NCBI GenBank assembly: GCA_017979445.1
Contig: CM030719.1
Span: 25,907,996-25,971,995 of the forward strand
Length of the DNA: 64,000 nt
Direction of reading: 5' to 3'
From: Akebia trifoliata
Lineage: Eukaryota > Streptophyta > Magnoliopsida > Ranunculales > Lardizabalaceae
Notes under the pieces: model-generated
Seen by the model: the letters and a program-made list of their open reading frames with translations, nothing else
What the model was told of the DNA's origin: nothing
Database searches by the model: none
Translations under genes and position numbers: made by a program
Shown: piece after piece, positions 11,849 through 24,570 of the stretch
How the letters are laid out: each line of letters starts with the position of its first letter
Position numbering within the stretch: position 1 is the stretch's first letter

Positions 11849-12392
11849 CATTAATGGTAACACTCAAATGCAGGACAAGGGCCACTCAAAGCCTCTACTA
11901 GGAAATGTAATGCCTATTTTTTTAACTTAGGCTGTAATATTCATTGTAATTTTTTTTGTAGTGTTGATCTTGGTATATCGATGGAAATAAATATTCCATG
12001 TGTTTGTGACAAAGAAATTTAATCACTATGTATTTAGGGAGCATCAAGAAATCCAAATTGTCATTACCTAACATGTCCAAATGTAATAAGCCAAACTTAT
12101 TTAGCATACGCTTGGATAAGACTTTATCTGAAACTTTATGAATATTTTTGTTCGTCTTTTTTGGTTGAAAATGACAATGGATGCGGACATTGAATTTGAT
12201 TGAATAAAGTAAAATGAGGTGACTATGGGTGTGGATCTTGCAAATTAATAACTATTACATCAAACAAAAATGATAATAAATGAATTCTTTTTCATTGTTG
12301 TCCTAAATCAATTGGAAGATTTAGTTTAATTTATTTGTACTACATGAAGTTTGAAGTGATTTTTTTTTTTTTTTTAAATTAGGCCTTTTTAT
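11849..12392. other. Intergenic DNA between two solo LTRs
   Basis: AT-rich, with a run of T near 12361-12375. The short minus-strand frame at 11922-12107 has no recognisable features. Nothing functional is seen. Confidence 0.45.
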
Positions 12393-13927
12393 TGAAAGTG
12401 CCCTCGATTCGTGAGTACGGATTTGATTTTTCTCTTTTTCTTTTTAGGAGTCACCATCTAGTTTTATGGTCTAAGAACCAAAAAATGACACTAAATGGAT
12501 AAAAAAACACAGAGTGACGAATAGATTATGGGCACAGGAACCAAGTTATGAGATTGCAAAGTGTTAGGCATCAATCTCACCCGACGAAAGTTGATCTCTA
12601 TCCCTCTCAAATATTTATATTGCAAAAAACGGTCTAAATTCAAAATAAAAATAAAGAAATTACATTTTCTTTTACCTACGTGATTACGACGATGGTTCCC
12701 TAAAAAACTAACGGTGAGCTTTCCTCATGTAAATCTTCTCAGAAGTAAATTTATTTCTTAATCTACTTCCGATATTTTAGATGAGATTTTTTTTTCTAGA
12801 TCTAGATATTTTTATGACTTTTTAGAATGTTTTTAGGGTTTTTAAATATTTTTTAGGTTGAAAATTGGGGCTCGAGGGTTAAGTATTGACTTGGGACTCT
12901 AGATTTAGGGTTTTAGAAAAGTTTGGAAGATTTTTTACTTTTGTTTTTTGGATTTTTCTTCAGCGACGAAATTAGGTGGTGGAGATTCATTTTTAAAGTG
13001 TTTTTGATAAGATTAGAGTTTGATTATATTTCTTAGAGATAAGGTCTATCTCTAACTAATTTGTTAAATGATTTAGATAAAATTTTAATTAGGTTTTATT
13101 TTGATTTTTTAAATTTAAGTAGAATGAAATTTTTTTAAATTTTGGAAAACCCCCCAATGGAGAGTTATTTATGAAATTATTCTAAATTCTTTGAGACTTT
13201 CAGTGGAGGGTTCTTTATTAAATATCATGTGGGCCCCACTTGAAATTTGTCCTATGTGCTTTATTAATTGACTTTATTTATTCAAAATTTTTCATTTTAT
13301 TTATTAAGATTTTATTTTAAATTAATTAATATTTTAATTATTAGTTTCATATTTTTTAATTTTAGGGTTGAAAAATTTTCATTTTGCCCTAAAAAAAACT
13401 TTTGAGTTAGGATATCATTTTTTTTAATGTTTTGGAATGTTTCAGAATTAATTTTTTGTAAGGAATTTAATGAGAATATTATTTTGTGTCACTTATGGAT
13501 TTTTGACATTAAATGATCGTGGACCTTATGAAGGGTATTTTCGTAATTTTATCAATTTTTTGGAAAATTGGCGAAACAGTTTGTCTAATTTTAGTTTATT
13601 ATTTTATGTGTTCAAAAAAATTTTCTAAGCGTAACATAACCTTTAGGGATGCTTTGGTGTCAGGGGTATTTTGGTAATTTGATCATTTTAGTAATTTTTC
13701 TTGTAAAACTTTTTTTTAGTCTCAAAATGATGATTCTTATATTTTGGGTTAGATTTTCCTAATGTAGTGTAGTTTCTAAAGTTTGCTTGCTTAAAATATC
13801 TCATTTGAGATTTAAAAACACATCTAGTAAAAACTAAAATTTTAGAATATTCATCCATCATCGGGAACCATCGCAATCGAGTTGATGAATTGATTAATTA
13901 GATAAGTGCAAAAATGGGGTGTCTACA
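12393..13927 (-). repeat. Solo LTR, TGTAGACACCCC family, minus orientation
   Basis: 1535 bp. On the minus strand it starts TGTAGACACCCCATTTTTGC and ends GAGGGCACTTTCA. The flanks are TTTAT (12388-12392) and CTTAT (13928-13932), a 5-bp target duplication with one change. The same family, in plus orientation, is the solo LTR at 48196-49840. The terminal words are typical of Ty3/Gypsy LTRs in plants. No internal domain is present. Confidence 0.88.
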
Positions 13928-13932
13928 CTTAT

Positions 13933-14466
13933 GCGGATTTTTTTTCTCGAAAAAATAAAATGGTTGTTGGTTTTTCATGTGGGACAAGAAATTGAAGTCT
14001 ATTATATCAACAGACATAAAGGACAGTGAAGAATTCATCGAGAAAAAAAGAAGAGATCGAAGACCTTTGTGACAATATTGTAGATCTTTGTAATAATTTA
14101 AAATAAAATTAGAAATTGAGGACTAGAATAGATCTCTATAATGTAAGTATGTAAATTTGATGTTTTTATAAATTTATACTACTCTTTTAATTTTGTGAGT
14201 GAATAATGATTTAAAATTTAGTGAAGACGTCATTTTGAAGCTTGGCAGGTTGAAATTCAAAAGTGGTTTGGAGGATTCAATTAAATGGTAATAAGTTACG
14301 GAATGTCACTTAAACCTATTAGTGGTATACATATGAATGTTCTAAGTTCAAACCTAACTTGATTTGCGAACTACTTACCCTTTACCTATCACACACAAAA
14401 AAAAAAAAAAAACATTCTAAATAGTATTCACCACTCTAACCCTCTAAGGGGAATCTCACACTCCTT
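13933..14466. other. Intergenic DNA, no gene
   Basis: AT-rich text with a poly-A run at about 14397-14412. No coding or structural signal was recognised. Confidence 0.45.
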
Positions 14467-14469
14467 TTA

Positions 14470-14640
14470 GCAATTGATAGCCAATAGGGAATCAACAATT
14501 ATTATAATTCTGAGACATCCCATTGCCTGAGCCGTCTCAACCCATTTTTTAATGGCTTCTAGTTCATTGTGAAGCATAGGGACTCCTTGGCAGCATTCTG
14601 CATATGTACTAATCATCTTCCCATTTCTCCCTTAAAGCAG
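14470..14640 (-). pseudogene. RNase H domain fragment of a LINE (RVT_3 type)
   Basis: On the minus strand a short frame reads L-H-N-E-L-E-A-I-K-K-W, then A-M-G-C-L-R-I-I-I, then V-D-S-L-L-A-I-N. That is the pattern E-x-x-A-x-x-x-G-x-x-x-A and V-x-x-D-S of the middle of plant RNase H-like domains. A stop follows directly. The first catalytic D-G-S block and the C-terminal H-x-x-R-E-x-N block are missing, so this is only a relic, probably from a non-LTR element. Confidence 0.5.
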
Positions 14641-15151
14641 CTCCTTGGCATATACCTTGGCAGGATTGAGCGAGTCAAATTTGATTTTGATCAATACATA
14701 AATTCTATTTTATATCTTAAACAAGTAACACAGCATAAAAAAAATTAAAATCACTAGTAAATAAAGTTACACACAACCTCCAAATCCATCATTTAAATAA
14801 TATTTGGACAAATCATTATAAAATACTATACTTAAACATATTATAGAAATAGATTTAAATGTAAAAAAGAAAAATCAATAAAAAAAGATTTATTTTCCTT
14901 AGTTTTATAAGCAAATTTAGGAAGAGAAAACTAATTTTTTTAAATAATTAATAAAAATATCTATATATAAATTTGTAGCATTGGATTCGAGTTAAGTTGG
15001 GTTGCCCGGAGCCTCAACCCAAGCTCAACCAGAATTTAATTCAGGTTGAGATTTCCTAGTCCAAGCTCAATTCATTTTCCCAGTACTCAACCTAGCCTCG
15101 CCCATCAATTGGGTTGAGGTCAGTTTTGCCCACCCAAGTTGCAGCCCTAAC
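14641..15151. other. Intergenic DNA, no gene
   Basis: The text at about 14995-15145 ('ggttgagg', 'caacccaagctcaacc') is a short low-copy-looking repeat with self-complementary words. No gene is seen. Confidence 0.4.
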
Positions 15152-15520
15152 GAAAATGAAGACAAACCAGCCAAACACATTAGGAAAGTAATGAAATGAA
15201 ATCAATATTGGCCTTTATCTCTTGCAATTTTTTTTTAATTTTAGCTCATTGTTAAAAAAGTATCAAATTAGGGAGTGGGGAACATAAACTAGTTACAATA
15301 AAGAGTATAATAGTTAAGTCAATTTATAATCTTTAACACTAGCTTTAAATGCTATACTTGCTTTAGTCTGTTTTTATGATGACATAAGTTCCCCTTTACA
15401 ATGCATCCTCTATTTAATTAAGAAGAGAAATAGTTTGGACTCTAAAGTCTAAATTAAATGTAAATTATTGGCCCCCAATCCCCACATTTTTCTTTGGATG
15501 TGAAAGATGGTTGGGCGTGT
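15152..15520. repeat. Downstream edge of duplicated block 2
   Basis: It begins GAAAATGAAGACAAACCAGC, as do 6271 (block 1) and, diverged, 37167 (block 3). It contains a single copy of the unit that is amplified fourfold at 6465-7052. About 1.4 kb of the text that follows in blocks 1 and 3 is missing here and is replaced by a short duplicated phrase 'tttgtacacaacgt' (15580-15620). Confidence 0.75.
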
Positions 15521-15686
15521 TTGATAGCAGAGAAAATTTTAGTTGGCAAATCATTGCAAGGCAAATCCTTTTCTACTTTTTGTACACAACGTCCTTTTCT
15601 ACTGTTTGTACACAACGTGGAAAATTTCGTGAAAAATTATCTTAACAATTAATTTGTACCAAAGAAAGACAAATCCAAGTTCAAGA

Positions 15687-16001
15687 TTAAACCACCGTAT
15701 CTTGGTGTTTCGTTCCATTATCAGTAGAAAAGGCATGTGAGACATAGTGAGCAAGGCCTGCAAAGTTCTTGGAGTTAATTGCTGTAGGGCAGTGGTTTTC
15801 AGGTATATTTGTATCACATGAAGGATCAGAAAGTGGTGTTGGGCCACTTTTGAGAGACTGAATCACCATTATATCTCCTTTCTTCCACCATAATTGATCA
15901 TCTCCTTCCAACGGTCTCTGTTCAGCGAGAGGGTTGAAGCCCAACGTTAGAACAATAAAAATAATAGCAACTTTGAAGATATCCCTTATAAAAAATCCCA
16001 T
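15687..16001 (-). CDS. CTNIP/SCREW-like secreted signalling-peptide precursor, copy 2 (drifting)
   Basis: 104 residues, single exon, ATG start. The signal peptide covers about residues 1-28 (hydrophobic run 11-25). The C-terminal motif is S-D-P-S then C62-D-T-N-I-P-E-N-H-C71-P. The C-x8-C spacing and the T-N-I-P core are kept. Three positions that are constant in the other copies have changed: the G of S-G-P-S is D, the G after I-P is E, and the F-A-G-H near the end is F-A-G-L. This may be a copy under relaxed selection, or one with altered receptor preference. The role would be the same as copy 1. The overlapping minus-strand frame at 15599-15847 is a shadow. Confidence 0.78.
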   Translation of the reverse strand: MGFFIRDIFKVAIIFIVLTLGFNPLAEQRPLEGDDQLWWKKGDIMVIQSLKSGPTPLSDPSCDTNIPENHCPTAINSKNFAGLAHYVSHAFSTDNGTKHQDTVV

Positions 16002-16142
16002 GATTTGGCAGAAAACGAGAAAGAAAGAAATTTTTTTTGTTTGATGTAGAAAATAGGGTTTGAGGATTAAAATGTTGTGTTTAGAGATATAGGTTTTGGA
16101 TGGAGAAGGTGGGTTGATAAAAAAAATAATTGTGTGAAGAGG

Positions 16143-16228
16143 CTTATATATAGACTTTTAGGTTAGTTAATTTTCAAAGAAAGCTGGATCGGGGTCATAG
16201 TTTGAATTCCAAAGATGGACTATAGACT
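16143..16228 (-). promoter_or_regulatory. Promoter of peptide gene 2
   Basis: The TATA box TATATATAAG (16143-16152) is about 142 bp before the ATG. The conserved AGTCTATAGTCC site (16217-16228) is about 216 bp before it. Surrounding text is closely alignable with the promoters of genes 1 and 3. Confidence 0.65.
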
Positions 16229-17424
16229 AGACTTTAAAGGAAGTATATATTTTCATCTTTCTCTCAAATGTATATGCATGCATATGGTTTTAGAACGTGC
16301 CATTGAATGAAACTTGACCGAGTTGACTCAATGCTGTTTGATTTCTGATTGGGCTTAGATCCATAGCTTACTTGGTATGACATATTGCAAGACAACTTTG
16401 AGGTCGTGGGTTCAAGAGCTTACCTTCCAATAAAATTTTCTGGTGACTTGCCCACTAAACTTGAAAAACCCATTTGCTGGGTTAACTTGGCCAAATCAGC
16501 TTGAAAATGAACCAAGTTGGGTAAGAAACTTGATTGAGTTATTATGATATTTATAATATTTTTCTTGAAAACAAATATTATTAAATTATAAATTGAAGAC
16601 TATTTTTAAATAAAATATATCTTATTTGACTCGTTTGAGATAACGTGTCAACTGAGTCAACTTTTCAAACTATGACTAAAATACCAGAAAAAACTTGACT
16701 TAAATAGGATAGATGTTTCCACCTAAGGATTTATGGATAATGCTCACTTTTTCTGGATCAGATCTAAAACTTCCATGCCTCATATTCTTTTGGGCCCACT
16801 GATTAATTTAATGTTTGGTAGGCTTACAATCTAGACTTAGCCCGTTTGATGATTTCTACCTGTTTTGGCTCACCCTTTTGGTTGACCCAAATAAAATACT
16901 GGCTGGCTAATTTGTAGCCATTATTTCAAATAATTTTCTACCAAGAAATTTAGTAACAATTCAGTCGTTGGGATTGAATCCTATAAAAAAAGATATTCGA
17001 ATTTGCTAATGACAATATATTTTATTTTATTAAGCAAAAAAGGATAAGTGCTCAGCAGAGGGGAAGGTTGGGATCAATACTCTGCACGCGTTACCAGCTT
17101 AGCCATGTTGACACATTCGATTCAATGGCTATATATTACAATAAAGTTGAAGTATATTATATAGATATGTCGAACAAACATACTATATGTCCAACAGAAT
17201 ATACCAAATGGAATGAATGGAGATTGCCAATATCAAAGTTTTAAAACTGGACTCCAATGTCCATTGAGTTGAGTCAAGTCAACGATTTGCAAGTTGACTT
17301 GGATGAGTCAAATAAAAATTAATAAAATAATTATAATATTTTTTTTCTCCACAAAAAATATTAAATAGAGAGATTTACCTTGGAAGACCTAACTGTTGCA
17401 TTTTTATTACAAAATCTCTCTTTA
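16229..17424. other. Promoter-side flank and intergenic DNA
   Basis: Up to about 16830 the text matches the flanks of genes 3 and 5. For example, 'ggataatgctcac' and 'ggatcagatctaaaacttcc' recur near 39735-39785, and a diverged form is near 59350. The remainder to 17424 is repeat-like, with no gene. Confidence 0.55.
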
Positions 17425-20378
17425 CACTACTACACCGATAAGAATAGGAGGTGCACAATTTTTTATTTTTAATGTCGGATTTTAGGTAAAACAATGATAC
17501 ATAGCTTTTTTTTCCTTTTTCTCTTTTTGCGGTTTTTTGCATGAACTCTATAAAGGTTTATAACAGCAGTTTGTAAAAAACCAATGTGATAAAATCATTA
17601 ATATGATTAGTTTTGAAACAATGCTTTTGTTCTCATATCATTTAATTTAATATCATCTTCTAGTGATCCGTCCCTAACATCAAACCCTAACTCGTTTTCA
17701 TCTTCATTGGCTACCTAGGGGTCTATGTTTGTAGATCATGACGAAGAAAAGAAAATACTTCATCATCATCTTGATTGATCTACGTCTTGGCATGGAAGGT
17801 TTAGGAAAGCTTTAAAGAAGGAAGGAAAGCAACATTGTGTATTGCTGAAAATGTGCATACCTTCTTATTAGATTTAATTTAATTTTTTTTTTTTTTTTGG
17901 TTAGAAAATGTGATCAAAGATAAATGATTGAAGTTTTTTAGAAATTTTGTGGAAAAATCTGGATTAATGTATGTAGCTAAGAAGTAAGAAACAAAAAAAC
18001 AAAAAACCCTAGATGATGTCGATTTTTATAAAAAATGACTTTATATGGATGTAGCTTTTAGATTTAATTATAACATTGGTTGTTAGTAAAACCGATGTTA
18101 TATCAATGATGGCATTTTTGATAATATTTTATTTTTAATTATAACGTTGGTTTTTAGAAAAATCGACGTTATATTAGTGATGGCATTTTCGTAATATTGT
18201 TTGGTCATATAATATAACGTTAGTGTGACTAAAACCGACGTTGTAAAGGTTTATAATCTCGATTATAAAAGTTTTGATATTAGGATTGTTTCCGCTTCAT
18301 TCTCTCACTTTCATTTTTGTTCTCCTGCTCTACTCTCTCGATCTCTCAAGTTTTACTCTCTCCATTTCTCATTATTCTCTCTTATCCTGCCCCTTGGTCT
18401 TTCTTATTCTACCTCTTGATCTCTCTCAAAACCCTCTCCACATAACTCATCTCTTTCTCGTCTTCACCATCTCTCTTGAAATCCTCTCAATCTCTATCAT
18501 TAATTATCCTCTCAACCTCCCTCATTCTCAGCTTCCTCTCTCGAACTCTATCGGCTCGAATCTGTGGTTGGGCTACATCTGATGAATGACTAAAGATTGA
18601 AGCTATTTTTGGTGATCAAAGATCCCAATGAGTGACCGAAGATAGGTAAGCTTCCCTCTCTCATTTTTTATCAGTTCTTTATTCATTCTAAAAATGGAAT
18701 GCCATGTGTTTGATGAAATGTACAAATGCTAATTCTTCTAAGTATTATCACAGATGCTAATTCTTCGAAACATTAGCACAAATGCATAGGAAACAAGGTA
18801 ATAGGATCCAAAACCAATATAAATAGACACAAATAAAATTAATTGGATAGTTTCCTGTGAGATCAGTCACCCAATTGGTGTAGGTCTCTTTAGAAAGAAA
18901 ACCTACATATGCAATCAGTAAGATTTTTCGCAAATGATGCATAATGCCCTATACAAACCTACATAGTCTCTTTCTCGTCTTCTCCATCTCTCTCGAAACC
19001 CTCTCAATCTCTCTCATTCCCCCTTTCTATTAATCTCTCTCTTGTGTTAGGTTTGATTCTTGATTTGAGTTGAGTTGTAGTAATTGGTTCAATTTTGATG
19101 GAATTATGTGTGAAGTAGTATTTTGGAATTAGGGTTTGTAATTGGTTTGGTTGAATCTTTAAAATTCTGATGTAGTTCTTGTGCTTCTATAGTTGCATTT
19201 TGACAGAACCTCTACAAGTTTTGATTTGAACTCTCTAATATCATTTTGGAAGACTGCGTTGTACTTTGGTCTGTCTAATTTCACAAATGAATCTAATTGG
19301 TGATGTGATTTAGGAGAAAGCGATGCCCACTATAAGAATAGGTAGGTTGGTAGGTTGGTAGGTTGGTTTTGATACAAATTTTTTTAAAAATATGAATATT
19401 TTCTCTTTTAATACCTAAAATAGTCTTAATTCTTGTTGTTTCCAGTGTACTAAAACTTTTGACGTCCATAGTATTCAGATAATATATCCTTCCAACCTAG
19501 CTTTTTTCTCTCTTTATTTCTTATCTTGTATTGCATATATATTTTGATCTTTCAAAAATATTAGCCTCTCTGTTTGTGACTCACCATTCTCAAGAAAAAT
19601 GTATCACTAATTTGAAATGATCTCACATGAGATGGAAAAGTTTTGATTGTTTGACCATTTTTCTTATGTTAAGTTTGGACTGTTTTCATGTTTAAATTTG
19701 TGATACTCCTATGTTTTTAAATTTGTATTTGAAGTTTTGATCTTTTTTTCATTCTTCAATTTTGTTGGGTTCAATCCATTTTGCTTTTCTTGTTAGATTA
19801 TTATTGCAAATCAAGAGGTGAAGGCTAAGGATCAAAGCGTACTTATTATTTTAATTTAAGGATTATTGTTTGCAAATCAAAATGTACGTAAACTTAACGT
19901 TGATAAAGTAGGTAATCCATATTGATTAGTAGAATTAGTTCAATGATATGATAGACCATTTGAAGTTAGGAATGTAATATTGCTCTTCCCTCCGATGGTT
20001 ATTTCATTGATTATGTCTACTACAATGTAATCCAACGTTAAGAACAATCTTTGAAATTTGGTGCTTAGAACATGAGCTTGTGGTATCACATGAGATCTCC
20101 TCACCACAACTCGATTCTTAATATAGATTATGATTTTTATTGGGTTTTTTACGAAATTGAAGTTATATAATAATAATTATTTATAATATATATTATTATT
20201 GACCTACATTTGACGACGGTACAACAAAAATCGACGTTATTCAAAAGATATAACGTCGGTTAATAACCGATGTTATAACCATGCATTTAAGACATCAGTC
20301 AATTTAACGTTGAGGCAACATTAAAAGACAATAACATCGATTATAAAAAAAACATTAAAGGCCTTATTCCTACTAGTG
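17425..20378. mobile_element. Non-autonomous CACTA (En/Spm) element
   Basis: 2954 bp. The left end is CACTACTACACCGATAAGAA. The right end reads on the minus strand CACTAGTAGGAATAAGG. The ends share CACTA and the GATAAG/AATAAGG word. The flanking 3-mers are TTA and CTA, an imperfect 3-bp duplication. Typical subterminal repeats are present on both sides: words like AACGTCGGTT and AAACCGACGTTA occur near 18070-18250 and 20215-20290. The interior has a CT-rich tract (18300-18560 and again 18960-19030), whose open frames (18225-18419, 18274-18582) are low-complexity. No transposase domain is present. Confidence 0.82.
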
Positions 20379-23280
20379 CTAGGAGTTCTAACAACTCCAA
20401 GGGAAAATAAGTTAATTTGTTACCCACAAAACCTTACTTTATTAAGTTTGTTACTCAACAAGCCTTTGAGTGTGATCCATGTCATATTAATAGATTAAAT
20501 ACCTATTATACTCTTCCTACATATTCTTAAAATCAAATAACTGTTAAACCGTCTCTTCCCATTCAGTTCAATTATCGCATCTGTTAAAAAAAGGACTGCC
20601 ATGAAACACCTAAATTTAAAATTAAAATTTTAATAGTGAAAAATGTTTTATTTTTTATTTTTATTTTGAAAGTTCTTGAAATCTTTTTATCTACATCTTT
20701 GTGGCATCTAATCATATGTATTAAATAGCCAGGTTAATTTTATTTTTTTTCAATTTTTAATTTATATTTACCAATAATCTGCTAATTATCAATCCTTAAT
20801 AATCCACAAATCAAAATCAACAATATAGATAAAATCCAAAGATAAAATAATATAAATAAATGACAAATGAAAATGTACAAAATATTACATTGTTCACGGC
20901 CAAATAATTTTTATTATTATAATGAGAGAAAGCAGAGTAGAAGTGGTTTTATAATAACCTGAAAAATAATTAAATGCTTAAATATAATAAAATTTGCATA
21001 TAAGTATGTTTGGTTAAATATCATTGATAACATATATGTATAAACTTTATTTTTATCATTTTGTGCACTTTTAATATTTTTTTTCTTTAGGGTAAAAAGG
21101 TAATTTTACCTCATGATAAATTAGTTACTTTAAAAGTTTCATTATCAATATATATATCCTTTTACATGAGTTTGATAAACACTTGAATCTGGAAAGTCAT
21201 AATTTAATCGAATAATAAGAATTTTTATAATAGGGATGTAACCGTTATTTACATTTGAGTACTTTGTATTTTTGAATACTCAAATATAAAACTTTCACTT
21301 CACCCAAAACATATAAAATGCTTAAATTTCCTAAATGTTTGTAGACTGAATATTTTTAGACTATTTTATCCTTCATATATTTTTTATGTCTTCTTGGTTT
21401 TCTATGTGATTTAATTTTATCATGATTTATTATATAATAAAATTTTAAAAATAATATAATGATATTTATGATCTTATTGATTAAAAATTGAGATTTTTGA
21501 AAAATGGTATTTTAGTATTTTTGTATGAAGTCCAACAAGGAGGGATTTTTCTAAAATTTTTAAAAGTCAAAAGGTACATCAAAATATTCTATTTTTAATT
21601 TAAAATTATTTTAATTTGAACTGTGAGAGAGAAAATGGGGTGGTTAATTGATGTTTATCCCATAAATTTGTAAAACTCTCGCATGCCACGTGTCGCTTTC
21701 CTATTGCATAAAATCATATTTCTTTTGATCCAAAATTAACATGTGTTTTAATGTTATTGGTTAATTACATCAAACTCTTAGATGTTTTCATGTGGCTCAA
21801 AAATCAATAATATATATAAATAAAATAAAAAAACAAATCGTTGGTTTTCTCCTACATATTTGAAAGAGATAAGGTAAAAATGGTTAAGGTTTTGAAAATT
21901 AACAAATAGAGAGTTGCCATGTAACAATCCAAATTGACTAAATCATAAAAATCTAAGAGATGCATTGAAAAAAAAAAAACAGACCTAAACAAATTTTGGT
22001 GATCCCAAAAATCTTGACCGTAGGATTGAGAGACCACCTTATTTTCGTTAAAGTCATACACTACTATTAGGTGATTAACAAAACAAATTTTTGAAGTTTT
22101 TAAAAACCCCTAATGGCCCTTCCAATTCGTATTCACGTCACTCCACTTTAGAGAAATTAGAGAAACACCATTAATGCTTGAAAAATACCATCGACTCCTG
22201 AAACTTTTATTTGTTAAAGTCGTTTGCTCTCGGATGAAACACGAAAGTTTTTTCTCTAATCAAGGTCTAAAACATACTTTATTTCTAGGCCATAATATTA
22301 GATAGGTGCACACCTATATGTTTTCTTGATCTTTTCATTATAATGACAATATCTTATTTTTTTAATTCTTGTGCATTTTTTTTATGTAAGAAAAAATTAT
22401 GTGTTTCATTTTATATATCGTTTATAGTAGAAGAATTCACAATGATAATGAGGTTTGGAAAATAATATTGTTACATTGACATAATGGATTCATAAAAACC
22501 TTAATTGAGTAAGGAATTAGGGTGCCCTAAGGTTAAAGGCCCCAGACGTCTTGTGGAAAACTCCGTGTTATTTGGATGTATAACCTAGTGCATGTATGCC
22601 CCGTGTTTTGTGGATGAGACATTTCCATAAATTATCATTACATGACATTTTTTTAATTAATTTTTATGTTAGTTGGATAATAGAAGATTTGCAATATTTT
22701 TCATTTACTTTATATGAATATTATCTCAATTAAATTATAGATGAGTATGGTAGAACCTATTGAAAGTTTTCTCACGTTGTTTATTTTAATTTTTTTCAGA
22801 TGCTAATCATGAGGAGGTATCTTAGTCAGATTTTCAAAAAAAAAACTTATTTTTTACTTTATGCTTATTTTAGTTTTATTTTACGTTGAAGTAAATGGTG
22901 GAAACATTGATAAACATGTGGTGGTATATTTATTTTATTTTATTTTATTTGTAAACTCTATATGATGAGTCATCCAAGAAGAATGTTAGGTTGATCTTAT
23001 TAATTTCTTTAAATATTAGATTGAGATTATACTTTATTATTATTTATTTATGAGTTTGGAGTAAATTAAATATAAATTAGATTTTATCCAATAAATTATT
23101 AATTTTATAATATTTCACCATTGTGGTTTGATATAGGTCGAAAATATCTTTCTAAAATGGGCAAAATCATCAAAATCATATGAGTATTAAATTTTGTATG
23201 TTTTTTTTTTTAATAAATCATTAGAATCGAAATTTCTGCTATCTTTGCAAATGGGTTTTGTTTCAGCCCATTTTTCTCCT
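20379..23280. other. AT-rich intergenic DNA, no gene
   Basis: About 2.9 kb with many short homopolymer and TTTTA/ATTTT runs. The only longer frame, 21852-22061 (minus), has no recognisable domain. I see no RNA gene or clear transposon end. Confidence 0.5.
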
Positions 23281-24558
23281 AGATCGGTTGTAGATCTTGC
23301 AATAGAGATGTAGAGATAAAGATTTGAACTAAGACTTTGGGCAAGTCGAATTCGTTCCACAGGGACAATGAGAATTCAAGGATTCATTCGGATAAAAATG
23401 CCAAAACAGAATTTAGAAACAAAAACAGATTAGTTTTAAAAACAAAGCAAAGTTGTAGTAGAAACTAAATTGCAATCTAAACAGAAAATAAAGATTAAAA
23501 TTCTAAGAGAGAGGGATTAGAGAGGTCAAGTAAACCTTTGCAAGTAATCCATAGTGTAGATAAATTCTAAAATTAACTCAATCCATGGAGCAAGTCATTG
23601 CTCATGGATCGGAAGATGGATCAATTAAATTTTTGAAAGAAATTAAAAGCTATTCATGAAAATCCTAATATGATGGAGATTGCCCAATTTATATTCTAAT
23701 TATTCACATAGCATAGCCATTCTTGAACTTATCTAAGTAATGGCTATCTAAGTTGGATCAAAATTATAAGTTGGATTACCTTAATCATAATAGAATTTTC
23801 GGAATTAAAACATGTAAGCAAGCAAGAATTTAAATCTACACTAGAGGGATTAATTTGCTATGGCTTCCTTAACTTCTCTAATGAGAATTTAGCCAATCAT
23901 TGCAAGCATTGTAATTGCAGAAAAACAATAAAAGAGAAAAGAGAGAATAGGTGAAGAAGATGAAGATGATGATCGATCCGAATTCTTCTTTTATAGCTCT
24001 CCCAACAATTTACAAAGAAAAAGAATTGAACACTCTTGATGTTCTCACTACACTCAAGAGAACTCTCAATAGAAAATTACAGCAAATTAAAGAGAGGAAC
24101 AATCAAAAATTGGAGAAGAAGAGAGCTAGGAGAGGAAGAGAAGAGCCCCCAATTTATAACATTTGTATTCGGGTAATCGGGTCAACTTCTCGGATGATTT
24201 GCTTCGAACTACCCATTCAGTTACAACCACCGAAGCTTCTAGAAGCTTCTGTAAAAATCTCGAAACCAAATTCCTCGAAATGACCGCGGCGCGGTCATGC
24301 CTAGCCGCGGCGCGGTGACGTGGCGCCCAAATCGACCGAGATTTTTCTGGAAACTTCCCTTCGACTCGTGTATTGTAACCGTAATTGTTTCGCGATTTGT
24401 TGGCTTCCACGTGCGCTACAATTAACACTAATATATCATTAGCTTTATTAATTTGGATAAATAAAATAATTTTGCAATTATTTAAAGGAACTAACATTTA
24501 TGCAATGGTAATCTTAATGCAATTACGGTCCCAAAATCGAATAATTGGGACCTTATCA
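23281..24558 (-). repeat. 3' LTR of the Athila-type element
   Basis: 1278 bp. On the minus strand it starts TGATAAGGTCCC and ends ACCGATC plus a final base pair that is T here, where A is expected (23281 is A, while the other LTR has T at 32745). A second difference is G at 23391 against A at 32855. It contains two CCGCGGCGCGG words at about 24283 and 24305. The open frames on both strands here (23951-24283, 24126-24497) recur in the other LTR and are not genes. Confidence 0.93.
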
Positions 24559-24570
24559 CACCCCCAAACC
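24559..24570 (-). other. Polypurine tract of the Athila-type element
   Basis: On the minus strand GGTTTGGGGGTG directly abuts the TGATAAGG start of the 3' LTR, as expected for the plus-strand DNA primer of an LTR retrotransposon. A second exact copy of the same 12 bases is at 25613-25624. Confidence 0.85.

Noticed and set aside
18225..18582. Overlapping Ser/Leu-rich frames in the CACTA element
   Set aside because: They are translations of a CT-rich low-complexity tract.
23951..24497. 110- and 123-residue frames, repeated at 33415-33961
   Set aside because: They lie inside the two LTRs on opposite strands and are duplicated only because the LTRs are. No domain is recognised, and the first begins with GTG.
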